Positions 25,764-35,804 of a stretch of 64,000 bases of DNA are shown piece after piece (the stretch's first letter is position 1; every line of letters begins with the position of its first letter). The notes beneath the pieces were generated by a model. That model was not told where the DNA came from. It worked only from the letters and a program-made list of their open reading frames with translations, and made no database searches. The translations under genes and the position numbers were made by a program. The stretch is taken from NCBI GenBank assembly GCA_046290435.1, contig JBKAGO010000067.1:1-64000 (forward strand), given 5' to 3'. This DNA is from CAVQUE01 sp046290435 (GTDB taxonomy: Bacteria > Actinomycetota > Acidimicrobiia > Acidimicrobiales > UBA8592).

Positions 25764-25851
25764 GGGGTCAAGTCGTACTTTCAACCAACTCCAGGTCGTC
25801 GAGCCTGGAGGCCGCCGCGTGCCGAGTTGGTTGAAAGTACGACTTGACCCC
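25764..25851. repeat. Long perfect palindrome, copy 2 (loop inverted)
   Basis: Arms 25764-25791 and 25824-25851 are base-for-base those of copies 1 and 3. The 32-base loop is the reverse complement of the copy 3 loop apart from about one base, so this copy is inserted, or its loop flipped, the other way round. It lies between two minus-strand genes. Confidence 0.92.
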
Positions 25852-25927
25852 TGTCGTGCCAGAGCCGGCACGCTTGGAACCGATCGAGCCCCGCGATGAT
25901 CGCCGGTGTCGGGGCGCCTTCGGCCGG

Positions 25928-28900
25928 TCAGCCCACCGGAACCTTGGCGTGCCGAGGGGTTACCTCGGCAGCAGCGCCGTCGGCGCCTTCCTCGTCCACG
26001 CCTTCCTCGTCGGTGTCTGCCCCGTCGATGCCGGTCTCGTCGGCGTCTGCCTCGGCGTCTGCCTCGGCCTCGCCGCGACGTCGGTGGGCGAACACGGCGG
26101 CCACCCACCACACGGCGGCGGGAAGCACCCACAGCAGCGACGTGGCCAGCGAGTCACCGAAGTGGCCGCGGATGGTCGCCACCGTCACCACGAACACCAG
26201 AGCGCCGGCGATGCGGCCGGTCCAGCCGATCTGGGGTTCGGGGGCTTCCCTCGCCACCAGGTCGAGCAGGCTGGCCACGAGCCCCGGAATCGACAGCACC
26301 ACGAACGCAGTCACCAGCAGGGTGGCGGGATCGTCGATGCGGTTGCCGAGGGCCTCGCCGAGGGTCTTGCCGACCACCATCATCACCAAGATCTTCGGGA
26401 TGCCCCGGGGCAACGACAGGTAGAGCCACTCGATGTTGGGGAAGCGGTCCTTGGCCAGCGCGATCAGCGCCGGCACGGTCGACATCGCCGCCACCGCCCA
26501 CAGCTGCCAGCGCATCCCGATGTAGGGCAGCACGATGAACACGAACGTCGCGCCCTTGAACAGCGTGGAGATGGCCTTCTGGCGCGTCGACGGCTTGGGA
26601 ACCTCGGCCGGCGTCACCCGGCCGAGACGTTCGGGATAGGCCCGCACCGCCACCGCCTCGGCGACGTACCGCAGCACCAGCGCAACCAGGACCACCAGGG
26701 CGATGGTGTCGGCCCGGGCGGCGATCGGCAGGTCGAGACCCGACAGGCTCGGCAGCGACTTCACCACGGTCTGCACCGTCCAGGCACCCATCAGCGAGCC
26801 CACGACGACTGCGGCCACCGCCGTCCAGCGTTCGGCCCACGTTGTCGGCTTCGGGCGCCGGAACGGACGCACGCCGCCGGCGATCATCGGCACCGCGAAC
26901 CACAACGACCCCACACCCATCAGCGTGCGGACCGAGTCGGGCGAGACGACGCCGCCCGAGCCCCACACGGCGATCGCGAACACGAACGCGGCGACCATGC
27001 CGGCGAAGGCGTCGAAGGTGCCCAGCAACACGATGGCGATCATCAGCCACAGTGCGGGCGGCACTGCGTGGCCGCCGGTGTCGAACACCGCGACCAGCCC
27101 GGCCAGGACGCCGAGCACGGGCCCGACGATGGCCGCCGAGCCGAACACGCCGCGCAGCGTCGAGCCGTCCATGGCGACACGGGCCGCCAGCGGCGAGAAC
27201 GGCGCGACCAGCACCGGCACGCGCCGGCTGAGGTCGTCGACCACCGAGGTGGCCGGCCATCGCCAGGTGGGCGACCGGTCGCCCCAGGCCAGGCCGGCGA
27301 CCTCGTCGCCCAGGCCCTTCGCCTTGCCCGACGCCACCTTGCCCTTGCCACGCGAGCCCTTGTCCCCGTCGCCGCCGCCGTCGCTGCCGGATCCGCCGGC
27401 GCCCGTCGCCGGGGCCGAGGCCGCCACGGCGGTCGCCGCCGAGCCGGCCGATCCCATGGCAGCCAGCGCGGTCATGCCGGCGCCGGCGCTGAGCGCAGCC
27501 AACATCGCGAAGGCGGTCACGCCGGTCTCGACGGCCTCCTCGGGCTCGTCGACGGGCTCGAATCTGGGCAGGCCGGTCGTGTCGTCGGTGCCCCGATCGA
27601 CCTGCACGGCGGCGAGATCGGTGGGCGGTGCCTCGTCGACGGGCGCCGCGGCGACCTCGTCGGTGCCAGCGGCCTCGTCGGCGGCCTCGGGTTCGGGCTC
27701 GGGCTCGGGGTCGCCGACCGAGTCGATGACGCCGGTTTCGTCGACGGTGAAGAACCAGCTTCCCGAGACCGGTCCCTCGTCACGCTCTCCCACCAGCACG
27801 ATGCGGTGCTCGCCGGGTCCGAGGTCGCCGGGAAGGGCGAGCTCGGCGTCCACGGTGCCGTCGTCGGCAGCGATCAGCGCCCCGATGACGACCGGGGTCG
27901 AGTACACGGTTACCTCGACCGCGCTGCCGGACGTCAGACCGGTGGCCCGCACGACGACCGAACCGGGAGACGAGCCCGCACCGTCGGAGGTCGCCGGGTC
28001 GCCGGTGCCGGCCGCCTCGTCGGTGTTGGCGAGCTCGTCGGGGTCGTCGGCGCTCGCGTCGGTACCGGGGCCGACCTCGATGACCACCTCGACCAGCGTG
28101 TCGCCGATGGCGATGACGTCTTCGGTGCTGACCGCTGCAGTGGTGCCGTCGGGGGCGGTGATCTCGAGGGTCGCCTCGGCGGCGTCGAACTCCGGGAGCA
28201 GGACCAGCAGCAACGAGCCATCGGTGTCGGCGGTCCCGGAGATCTCGTCGCCGCCGCTGCGGGCAGTGGCGACCGTCGCCGGCTCGAAGCCGGTCACGGT
28301 GAGCGCCAGCCCGTCGCCGCCGGGGACGGGCAGGCCCTCGCCCACCAGCTGCTCGGCGGTGATCGTGCGGGTTTCGTATGCCGCGGGAACGAACGGCGGT
28401 GGCTCCAGCACGATGTAGTCGGCGCGCACCGGTTCGGCGACGTAGCCGGGATGGTCCAGGACCGCGCGCATCGGATACGTGCCGGGCTCGGTGGGAGGCG
28501 TCGCCTCGCCGGCGTAGGTGACGGTGACCCCGTCGAGGCCCGTCGGGTCGGTGATGACCTCGGCCGGGGAGGGCGCATCGGCGGCATCGACGACGATGTC
28601 GGTCAGGGTCAGCGTGGCCGTGGAGGGCGTGATCGTGGCCTGTCGGTGCACGGGTTCGGCGTCGAACCAGCGCTCGTTGCCGCCGCGGACAGCGGAGACC
28701 GCACACGTGCCGGCGGCGGTCGAGGTCAGCTGCGATCCGTTCACCGAACACGGCGGCGCGGCGATGAAGGCGACCGGCAGGCCGCTGGTCGACGTTGCGA
28801 CGAGCTCGACGGGCTCGCCGAACCCGACCGGCGCCGGCGTCTCGAACGCGATGGTCTGTGGAGCACGGCCGATGGCCAGTTCCTTGTCCACCGTCGCCGC

Positions 28901-31210
28901 CGGCAGCCAGTCGGCGTTGCCGGCCTGGCCGGCGCTGATCACGCACGTGCCGTCGCGCCGAACGCCGAGCTCGCGGCCATCGACGCGGCAGGGGCCCGAC
29001 GCGGTGTAGCCGACGGGCAGACCCGAGGTCGCCCGGGCGCGGAGACGCCAGGTCCGATCGGCGAGCGGCACCCAGTCGCGCAGCTCCCATTCGATGCGTT
29101 GCACGCCCTTGGCGATCGTGACCTCGTGCGTCACGGTCTCGGCCGGCAGCCATTCGCCGCCACCGGCCTGGTCGGCTGCGAGGACGCAGGTGCCGGCGCC
29201 GGTGGGTGTCACGGTCGTGCCGGCGATGCTGCAGGTCCCCGATGCGGCGATCGTGACCGGTCCGCCCGAGTCGGCGGTGGCGCTGACCTCGAACGGGCCC
29301 CGGTCGAACCGGCGCTGCCCGGGCGCCCTCAGCTGGATCTCCTGACCACCCGGTGGCAGGCGGGGGTTGGTGCCGGCGGCGACCTCGGCTCCGTCGTCGA
29401 CGCCGTCGCCGTCGGTGTCGGCGTCGAGGGGGTCGGTCTCGTGGACCTGCACCTCGGCACCGTCGGACAGGCCATCGCCGTCGGTGTCGGCCAGCAACGG
29501 ATCGGTGCCCCGCACGTTGACCTCGGCACCATCGCCCAGGCCATCGCCGTCGGTGTCGACCACCAGCGGATTCGTGCCGTGGACGTTCACCTCGTCGCCG
29601 TCGGAGAGGCTGTCGCCGTCGGTGCTGACCAGGAGCGGGTCGGTGCCATGGGTGTTGACCTCGTCGCCGTCGAACAGCCCGTCGCCGTCGGTATCGCCGC
29701 TCAGCGGATTCGTCCCGTGCACGTTGACCTCGGCCCCGTCGCCCAGGCCGTCGCCGTCGGTATCGGCCAGCAGCGGGTCGGTGCCGTGGATGTTGACCTC
29801 GGCCCCGTCGCCCAGGCCGTCGCCGTCGGTATCGCCGCTCAGCGGATTCGTCCCGTGCACGTTGACCTCGGCCCCGTCGCCCAGGCCGTCGCCGTCGGTA
29901 TCGGCCAGCAGCGGGTCGGTGCCGTGGATGTTGACCTCGTCGCCGTCGTCGAGGCCGTCGGCGTCGGTGTCGGCCAGCGTCGGGTCGGTCCCGTGGATGT
30001 TGATCTCGTCGTCGTCGGTGAGTCCGTCGCCGTCGGTGTCGGGCGGCGGAGCCATCGAGCCCAGCACACCGATGCCCTGGCTGTGCCAACCGACCGTGTC
30101 GACGTTGACACAGGCGAAGTCGCCGGCTCCCACGTTCAGACACGACTGGTTCTGCGTCGAGCGACCGACGAGCACATCGAGCAGGCCGTCGCCGTCGACG
30201 TCTGCGAGCGCCAGCGATCGGGCCTCCGCGGCGATGCCGGTGATCGGCTGGCACGTGAGCCCGCCCAGACCGTCGCCCAGACAAGCCTGCGACGGCGCGG
30301 CTTCGTTGGCCAGCACGGCATCGAGATCGCCGTCGTTGTCGACGTCGCCCAGCGCGATGGCCCGACCTGCCCCGCCTGCGAACGCCGAGCAGGTGAACGC
30401 ACCGGCGCCGTTACCGAGGCAGGCCGTCGCGCTTCCCGGATAGCTGCTGAAGACCGCATCGAGGTCGCCGTCACCGTCGAGATCGCCCAGTGCCGCGCCG
30501 TTGGCAGGCGGCGCGCCGGTGATGGCGACGCAGGTGAAGGTCGCCGAGCCGTCGTTGGTGCACAACGCCGTCGCACCAGGATCGGCCGGATAGACGAGGT
30601 CGACGTCGCCGTCGCCGTCGATGTCGCCGGCGGCCAGGACGCCACCACCGTTGGGCGCCCACTGTTGGCTGCAGGTGAATCCTCCGGTGCCGTCGCCGAG
30701 GCACAGTGCCATGTTCGTCTGCGTCTCGATCGACGCCGCGATGTCGAGATGGCCGTCGCCGTCGAAGTCGGCGACGACGGCGGCGCGGTGGCGGGCGTTG
30801 GCGCCGTGGGCGGTACACGACCAGGTGTCGGCCACGCTGCCCAGGCACACGTTGATGGATCCGCCCTGCATCCCGATGACCAGATCGGTGAGGCCATCCT
30901 CGTCGAAGTCGCCCGACGCAACGGCGGCGCTGGAATCGGTGGCCGTGCCCGTGACGGGGATGCTCTGGCAGTCGATCCACGTTCCTGTGCCATCGTTCTC
31001 GCAGATGCGCGGCGATGCGCCGACGTTCCACCCCGACGACACGAGCTGTTGTGGATCGCCCGGAATCGCGTCGACCGTGCGGGTCGAGTCGAGCAGACCG
31101 ACCGCTGCGAGCGCGGCGGCTGCGGCAGCGAACCCGATCGCCATCGCCGCCCGGGCACGAGGATGCCGTCGGTGTCCTCGCCGACCGACTGTCTCGCGCG
31201 TTCCCGTCAT
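25928..31210 (-). CDS. Giant surface protein: FG-GAP propeller, TSP3 repeats, Ig-like modules, polytopic membrane C-terminus
   Basis: A 1760-residue protein. A signal/anchor helix is near residues 20-43. Residues about 50-385 carry FG-GAP/VCBS blades (VADFDGDGHLDIA, LGDLDGDGDLDAVF, LGDVDNDGDLDAVLAN), a calcium-binding propeller. Residues 391-620 are ten 23-residue thrombospondin-type-3 repeats (DTDGDGLGDGAEVNVHGTNP). About 621-935 hold three Ig-like modules each with a Cys pair (SGTCSIAG..AGTCVLA) and an MBG-like domain. After more beta and acidic linkers comes an Ala/Gly-rich helix (about 1227-1257), a Gly/Lys linker and 9-10 TM helices (about 1345-1700). ATG 31210 follows GGGACGAG. A role in adhesion, calcium sensing or envelope anchoring is inferred; the membrane domain matches no family I know. 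Confidence 0.88.
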   Translation of the reverse strand: MTGTRETVGRRGHRRHPRARAAMAIGFAAAAAALAAVGLLDSTRTVDAIPGDPQQLVSSGWNVGASPRICENDGTGTWIDCQSIPVTGTATDSSAAVASGDFDEDGLTDLVIGMQGGSINVCLGSVADTWSCTAHGANARHRAAVVADFDGDGHLDIAASIETQTNMALCLGDGTGGFTCSQQWAPNGGGVLAAGDIDGDGDVDLVYPADPGATALCTNDGSATFTCVAITGAPPANGAALGDLDGDGDLDAVFSSYPGSATACLGNGAGAFTCSAFAGGAGRAIALGDVDNDGDLDAVLANEAAPSQACLGDGLGGLTCQPITGIAAEARSLALADVDGDGLLDVLVGRSTQNQSCLNVGAGDFACVNVDTVGWHSQGIGVLGSMAPPPDTDGDGLTDDDEINIHGTDPTLADTDADGLDDGDEVNIHGTDPLLADTDGDGLGDGAEVNVHGTNPLSGDTDGDGLGDGAEVNIHGTDPLLADTDGDGLGDGAEVNVHGTNPLSGDTDGDGLFDGDEVNTHGTDPLLVSTDGDSLSDGDEVNVHGTNPLVVDTDGDGLGDGAEVNVRGTDPLLADTDGDGLSDGAEVQVHETDPLDADTDGDGVDDGAEVAAGTNPRLPPGGQEIQLRAPGQRRFDRGPFEVSATADSGGPVTIAASGTCSIAGTTVTPTGAGTCVLAADQAGGGEWLPAETVTHEVTIAKGVQRIEWELRDWVPLADRTWRLRARATSGLPVGYTASGPCRVDGRELGVRRDGTCVISAGQAGNADWLPAATVDKELAIGRAPQTIAFETPAPVGFGEPVELVATSTSGLPVAFIAAPPCSVNGSQLTSTAAGTCAVSAVRGGNERWFDAEPVHRQATITPSTATLTLTDIVVDAADAPSPAEVITDPTGLDGVTVTYAGEATPPTEPGTYPMRAVLDHPGYVAEPVRADYIVLEPPPFVPAAYETRTITAEQLVGEGLPVPGGDGLALTVTGFEPATVATARSGGDEISGTADTDGSLLLVLLPEFDAAEATLEITAPDGTTAAVSTEDVIAIGDTLVEVVIEVGPGTDASADDPDELANTDEAAGTGDPATSDGAGSSPGSVVVRATGLTSGSAVEVTVYSTPVVIGALIAADDGTVDAELALPGDLGPGEHRIVLVGERDEGPVSGSWFFTVDETGVIDSVGDPEPEPEPEAADEAAGTDEVAAAPVDEAPPTDLAAVQVDRGTDDTTGLPRFEPVDEPEEAVETGVTAFAMLAALSAGAGMTALAAMGSAGSAATAVAASAPATGAGGSGSDGGGDGDKGSRGKGKVASGKAKGLGDEVAGLAWGDRSPTWRWPATSVVDDLSRRVPVLVAPFSPLAARVAMDGSTLRGVFGSAAIVGPVLGVLAGLVAVFDTGGHAVPPALWLMIAIVLLGTFDAFAGMVAAFVFAIAVWGSGGVVSPDSVRTLMGVGSLWFAVPMIAGGVRPFRRPKPTTWAERWTAVAAVVVGSLMGAWTVQTVVKSLPSLSGLDLPIAARADTIALVVLVALVLRYVAEAVAVRAYPERLGRVTPAEVPKPSTRQKAISTLFKGATFVFIVLPYIGMRWQLWAVAAMSTVPALIALAKDRFPNIEWLYLSLPRGIPKILVMMVVGKTLGEALGNRIDDPATLLVTAFVVLSIPGLVASLLDLVAREAPEPQIGWTGRIAGALVFVVTVATIRGHFGDSLATSLLWVLPAAVWWVAAVFAHRRRGEAEADAEADADETGIDGADTDEEGVDEEGADGAAAEVTPRHAKVPVG
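29351..30040. repeat. Ten 69-bp tandem units encoding TSP3 repeats
   Basis: Ten in-frame 69-bp units code for 23-residue DTDGDG-type repeats in the giant protein. Some neighbours are near identical at the DNA level and a 138-bp two-unit period is visible around 29690-29930, suggesting recent expansion. Unit number is likely to vary between strains. Confidence 0.85.
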
Positions 31211-31396
31211 CACTCGTCCCGTTGTTGCCCGGTGGCCTGGAAGCGGCCGAAGTCGGTATCGGGCCATGGGCCGATCGACTTGAGCCGAAATGCCCATGCG
31301 ACACAACGACTTCCTCGGCGCCGGAGTCGCGACGTGGACCACGGACACGCTGCAGTCCTGGCTCGACCGCAATCCCGCCTGAGGTGCGAGCGGTTA

Positions 31397-31453
31397 CCCC
31401 GCTCTCGTTGCGAAAGTCCACCGTGACGGTGGAACAACATGACGAGATCGGGG
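31397..31453. repeat. Double-hairpin repeat, left copy
   Basis: Outer arms CCCCGCTCTCGT (31397-31408) and ACGAGATCGGGG (31442-31453) pair with one mismatch; inside is a second stem CCACCG/CGGTGG around 3 bases (31418-31432). The same 57-base design in the same orientation occurs at 32256-32312, so the F420-type gene is bracketed. Apart from this element the 264-base gap between the giant protein and that gene shows nothing I can name. Confidence 0.85.
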
Positions 31454-31474
31454 TGGTGGGCGACACTGGCTGCC

Positions 31475-32245
31475 ATGCATGTCGACGTGTTGATCGATCC
31501 GTTCGACGGCCGCTGGGAGGACCTGCGCGACGCGGCGGTCCTGGCGGAGGCGTCGGGCATCGACGGCCTCTGGATGTACGACCACCTGGCCGGGTCGGTG
31601 CATCGCGCCGGCCACGTCCTCGAGTGCTGGACCACCCTCAGCGCACTCGCGGGCGCCGTTCCCCGGCTGATGCTCGGCCCGCTGGTCCTCAACGTCGCCA
31701 ACCGCGACGCCGGCACCCTTGCGGTCATGGCCGCGACCTTCCAAGAGGTCAGCGGTGGCCGCCTCCTCCTCGGCGTCGGGGCCGGCGGCGGCGCAGGCAC
31801 CCCCTATGCCGCCGAGCAGTACGGGCTCGGGCGCGAGGTCCCGGGCGATCGCCGTCGACGCGGCGACGTCGCCGACACCGTCGCCACGCTGCGGTCGGTC
31901 TGGACCGGCGAGGTCGGCGGTGTCAGCGGCTACCTGACGCCCGAACCGGCCCCGCCGGTGATCGTCGGCGGCTTCGGACCCAAGATGGCCGAGCTCGCCG
32001 GACGGCTGGGCAACGGCATCAACTGCCCGCCGTCACGGATTCGTCAGCTCGTGCCCATCGCCCTCGATGCCCATGCGGCCGCCGGGGGTTCTCTCGACCA
32101 ATTCACCGTCACGACGTCGGCCAACGCCACCGGAAGCGACCTCGACCGCCTGCACGCAGCGGGGGTCGATCGCGCCATCGTGATGATCCGCCCGCCGTAC
32201 CTCGCTGCGACGCAACGCCTGGTCGCCGCACTGGGCAGCCGCTAG
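31475..32245 (+). CDS. LLM-class (F420-dependent type) oxidoreductase
   Basis: A 256-residue luciferase-like monooxygenase-family protein with a TIM-barrel pattern: MHVDVLIDPFDG, AEASGIDGLWMYDHL, LMLGPLVLNVANRDAGTLAVMAATFQEVSGGRLLLGVGAGGG, and PVIVGGFGPKMAELAGRLGNGIN near the C-terminus. Actinobacterial members mostly use coenzyme F420 rather than FMN. It is shorter than the usual 300 or so residues, having a compact C-terminus. No strong ribosome site precedes ATG 31475. It is flanked on both sides by direct copies of a 57-base double hairpin, so it may have arrived, or could leave, as a cassette. Substrate unknown. Confidence 0.9.
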   Translation: MHVDVLIDPFDGRWEDLRDAAVLAEASGIDGLWMYDHLAGSVHRAGHVLECWTTLSALAGAVPRLMLGPLVLNVANRDAGTLAVMAATFQEVSGGRLLLGVGAGGGAGTPYAAEQYGLGREVPGDRRRRGDVADTVATLRSVWTGEVGGVSGYLTPEPAPPVIVGGFGPKMAELAGRLGNGINCPPSRIRQLVPIALDAHAAAGGSLDQFTVTTSANATGSDLDRLHAAGVDRAIVMIRPPYLAATQRLVAALGSR

Positions 32246-32255
32246 CAAACTGCTG

Positions 32256-32312
32256 CCCCGATCTCGTGGGGAACAGCCACCGCCACGGTGGAACAACCCA
32301 ACGAGATCGGGG
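32256..32312. repeat. Double-hairpin repeat, right copy
   Basis: Perfect 12-bp outer arms CCCCGATCTCGT (32256-32267) and ACGAGATCGGGG (32301-32312) with the inner stem CCACCG-CCA-CGGTGG (32277-32291). It starts 11 bases after the F420-type gene and ends 9 bases before the stop of the convergent cyclophilin gene, so it could serve as a two-way terminator. Confidence 0.88.
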
Positions 32313-32320
32313 TGGGGGCG

Positions 32321-33751
<1,431 letters not shown>

Positions 33752-33786
33752 CCGCCCTCTGTAGCAGGCGGGGGCGGCGATCGGTG

Positions 33787-33879
33787 CGCAGTGGTTTCGA
33801 TCGCAACGCCTTCGCCACGGGATCGCAACGACGGCTTTCGTCGATCTGGACACCGGGCAAGGTGACCGAAACCACTGCG
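33787..33879. repeat. 93-bp element with perfect 13-bp terminal inverted repeats
   Basis: CGCAGTGGTTTCG (33787-33799) and CGAAACCACTGCG (33867-33879) are perfect inverted repeats 67 bases apart. Inside, GATCGCAACG occurs twice, 22 bases apart. The element fills the gap between the divergent cyclophilin and 2OG-oxygenase genes, so it is either a regulatory site or a small mobile element. Confidence 0.6.
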
Positions 33880-33919
33880 GCGGGGCTCCGGGAGTGGCTT
33901 CGGGAGTAGCCTCGGGACC

Positions 33920-34762
33920 ATGCAGGTCGCCGTCGTCGACTACACCGCCCCCGATGCGCCGGAGCGCTTCACGCGCAGTCTGCGCGAGACCGGGTTCGCG
34001 GTCATCGTCAATCATCCGCTGCCGTGGGACGTGGTGGAGCAGATCTACCGCGAGTGGGCCGAGCTGTTCGATTCGCCCGCCATCGAGAAGTACCTCATGG
34101 ACGAAAAGGGCCAGGTCGGCTGGTTCCCGCCTGATCGCAGCGAGACCGCAAAGGGCAACACGGTGCGCGATCTCAAGGAGTTCTTCCACGTCTATGACTG
34201 GTCGGTCTATCCCGACGAGGTCTCCGACACCGCATTGCGCTACCGCGAGCAGGCCACCGAGATCGCCAAGACGTTGCTCGGCTGGGTCGAGGCCAACACG
34301 CCGGCCGAGGTCGCCGAGGGGTTCTCACAGCCGCTGTCGACCATGCTCGACGGCAGCCGACGCATCCTGTTGCGCATCCTGCGGTACCCGCCCCTCGACG
34401 GCAGCGAGCCCGAGGGCGCAGTGCGGGCTGCGGCCCATGAGGACATCAACCTGCTGACGGTGCTGCCGGCAGCGGACGAGCCGGGCCTCGAGCTGTTGGG
34501 TGCCGACGGCGAGTGGTTCAAGGTGCCGTGCGATCCGGGTTCGATCGCCGTGAATGCGGGAGAGATGCTCGATCTGGCCAGCGGCGGCTACTACCCGGCG
34601 ACGACGCACCGGGTGGTCAACCCGACCGGCGAGGGCGCCCGCCGATCGCGGATGTCGCTGCCGCTGTTCCTGCATCCGGAGGAGAACGTGGTCCTCGCCG
34701 AGGGCCGCACCGCAGGGTCGTTCCTCGAAGAACGCATCCGCGAGCTCCGCAGCGCCGACTGA
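33920..34762 (+). CDS. 2-oxoglutarate/Fe(II) oxygenase, isopenicillin N synthase-like
   Basis: A 280-residue enzyme of the IPNS-like Fe(II) oxygenase family. The facial triad is H173 and D175 (AAHEDINLLTVLP) plus H230 (ATTHRVVNP); the co-substrate Arg and Ser are in RRSRMSLPLF. The N-terminal DIOX_N-like part (ETGFAVIVNHPLP, AIEKYLMDEKGQVGWFPPD) matches the family. Such enzymes hydroxylate or desaturate small molecules using 2-oxoglutarate and oxygen. It stands alone, divergent from the cyclophilin gene, so the substrate is unknown. Confidence 0.9.
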   Translation: MQVAVVDYTAPDAPERFTRSLRETGFAVIVNHPLPWDVVEQIYREWAELFDSPAIEKYLMDEKGQVGWFPPDRSETAKGNTVRDLKEFFHVYDWSVYPDEVSDTALRYREQATEIAKTLLGWVEANTPAEVAEGFSQPLSTMLDGSRRILLRILRYPPLDGSEPEGAVRAAAHEDINLLTVLPAADEPGLELLGADGEWFKVPCDPGSIAVNAGEMLDLASGGYYPATTHRVVNPTGEGARRSRMSLPLFLHPEENVVLAEGRTAGSFLEERIRELRSAD

Positions 34763-34814
34763 GTCCCGGATCCCACGGCAGCCCCGAGTCCTGCGTCACC
34801 GACGTCATCTTTCT

Positions 34815-34854
34815 GGCGCCGAAAACCGTCGCCCTGGCAACCAGTTTCGGCGCC
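34815..34854. terminator. Hairpin between convergent genes
   Basis: GGCGCCGAAA (34815-34824) pairs perfectly with TTTCGGCGCC (34845-34854) around a 20-base loop in the 112-base gap between the oxygenase and the nurA-like gene, which converge. It should end transcripts from both directions. Confidence 0.55.
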
Positions 34855-34874
34855 GGAACCGATGGCCCTGCCGG

Positions 34875-35804
34875 TCAGGCCGACACCCCTGCCGCAGCCA
34901 CCCGCAGCGCCCGCTCCAGCAGGTGCTGATCGCCCAGGCGACGTCGGAGCTCGTGCTCCAATCCGGCGATCGGATACAGGTTCTGCGGGGCCCGGGCATC
35001 CTTGTGCGGCTCACTCGCGAACCTCGGCAGCACCCCCGACACCGCGTCGGCCCGCTCGATCGCATCCGCCGCCGTCCCCGCCCCGGCCAGCTCGCAGCGC
35101 ACGATGGCCGACAGCGGCTGGCTGACCGGTCCCGGCAGGCGCAGATACCAGCTCCACCGCGTGAACCCTCCCCCGCCACCGATCAGGAACAACGGCGTCC
35201 GATCCCCCGCCCCCAGCCGCGCCAGCACCGGCTGCAGCTCGTCGGGCAGGTACTGCACGGCCTGGGTCTTGACGAACCCGACGCCCGACGGATCGTTGCG
35301 GCCCCGCAGCGGACCGTCGTACACCACACAGTCGGCCGTCCCCACGATCGGCAGGCCCTTCTCGAGCGACGTCATCTCCTCGTGGATGCCGAGGTACAGC
35401 GCCTCGGCGTCATCGCCCGCACACGGCACGAACCCATACGCACCGTGGCGGGTCACGATCGGCCCCGCCCCCGACGATGCTGCGGCGAACAGACCTCGCG
35501 ACACGCGTGGCTCGATGACCGTCGCCGTCGATCCCTCGCAGTGCACAGCCCCTGCTGCGACCGACGCACACACCCCCGGACGCACCATCTCGCCGTCGAC
35601 GATCCACACCCGGGCATCGACACGGCGGACACCGTCGACGAACACGACCGACATCGCCGCGCCGGCGGCCACCGTGATCGGCGTCCAGTCCTGCGGTCGA
35701 CGCTCGACAGCGACGTCGACCTCGCCGCGGGCGTCCTCGAGGTCGGTCGGGTCGGCGGCCACGCCGTATTCGGGCGACCAGGACTCGACGGCGAAGCGCA
35801 TCAT
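34875..35804 (-). CDS. NurA-like nuclease
   Basis: A 309-residue protein, the last gene of the herA-sbcD-sbcC operon; its ATG overlaps the sbcC stop (35801-35804). The call rests on NurA-like features: VVFVDGVRRVDARVWIV at about 53-70 (the first acidic residue after a beta strand in the RNase H-like fold), a second acidic strand CVVYDGPLRGR near 165, and VGFVKTQAVQYLP, the position of the conserved Lys/Gln in NurA. NurA nucleases are 5'-3' exonucleases working with HerA in DNA-end resection. The family is very divergent in sequence, so this is a motif-plus-context call and needs a profile search. Confidence 0.75.
   Translation of the reverse strand: MMRFAVESWSPEYGVAADPTDLEDARGEVDVAVERRPQDWTPITVAAGAAMSVVFVDGVRRVDARVWIVDGEMVRPGVCASVAAGAVHCEGSTATVIEPRVSRGLFAAASSGAGPIVTRHGAYGFVPCAGDDAEALYLGIHEEMTSLEKGLPIVGTADCVVYDGPLRGRNDPSGVGFVKTQAVQYLPDELQPVLARLGAGDRTPLFLIGGGGGFTRWSWYLRLPGPVSQPLSAIVRCELAGAGTAADAIERADAVSGVLPRFASEPHKDARAPQNLYPIAGLEHELRRRLGDQHLLERALRVAAAGVSA

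Noticed and set aside
25844..31426. A 1860-codon open frame on the + strand
   Set aside because: It is the shadow of the giant minus-strand gene: His/Arg/Gly-biased translation without domains, while the opposite strand reads clear FG-GAP and TSP3 repeats.
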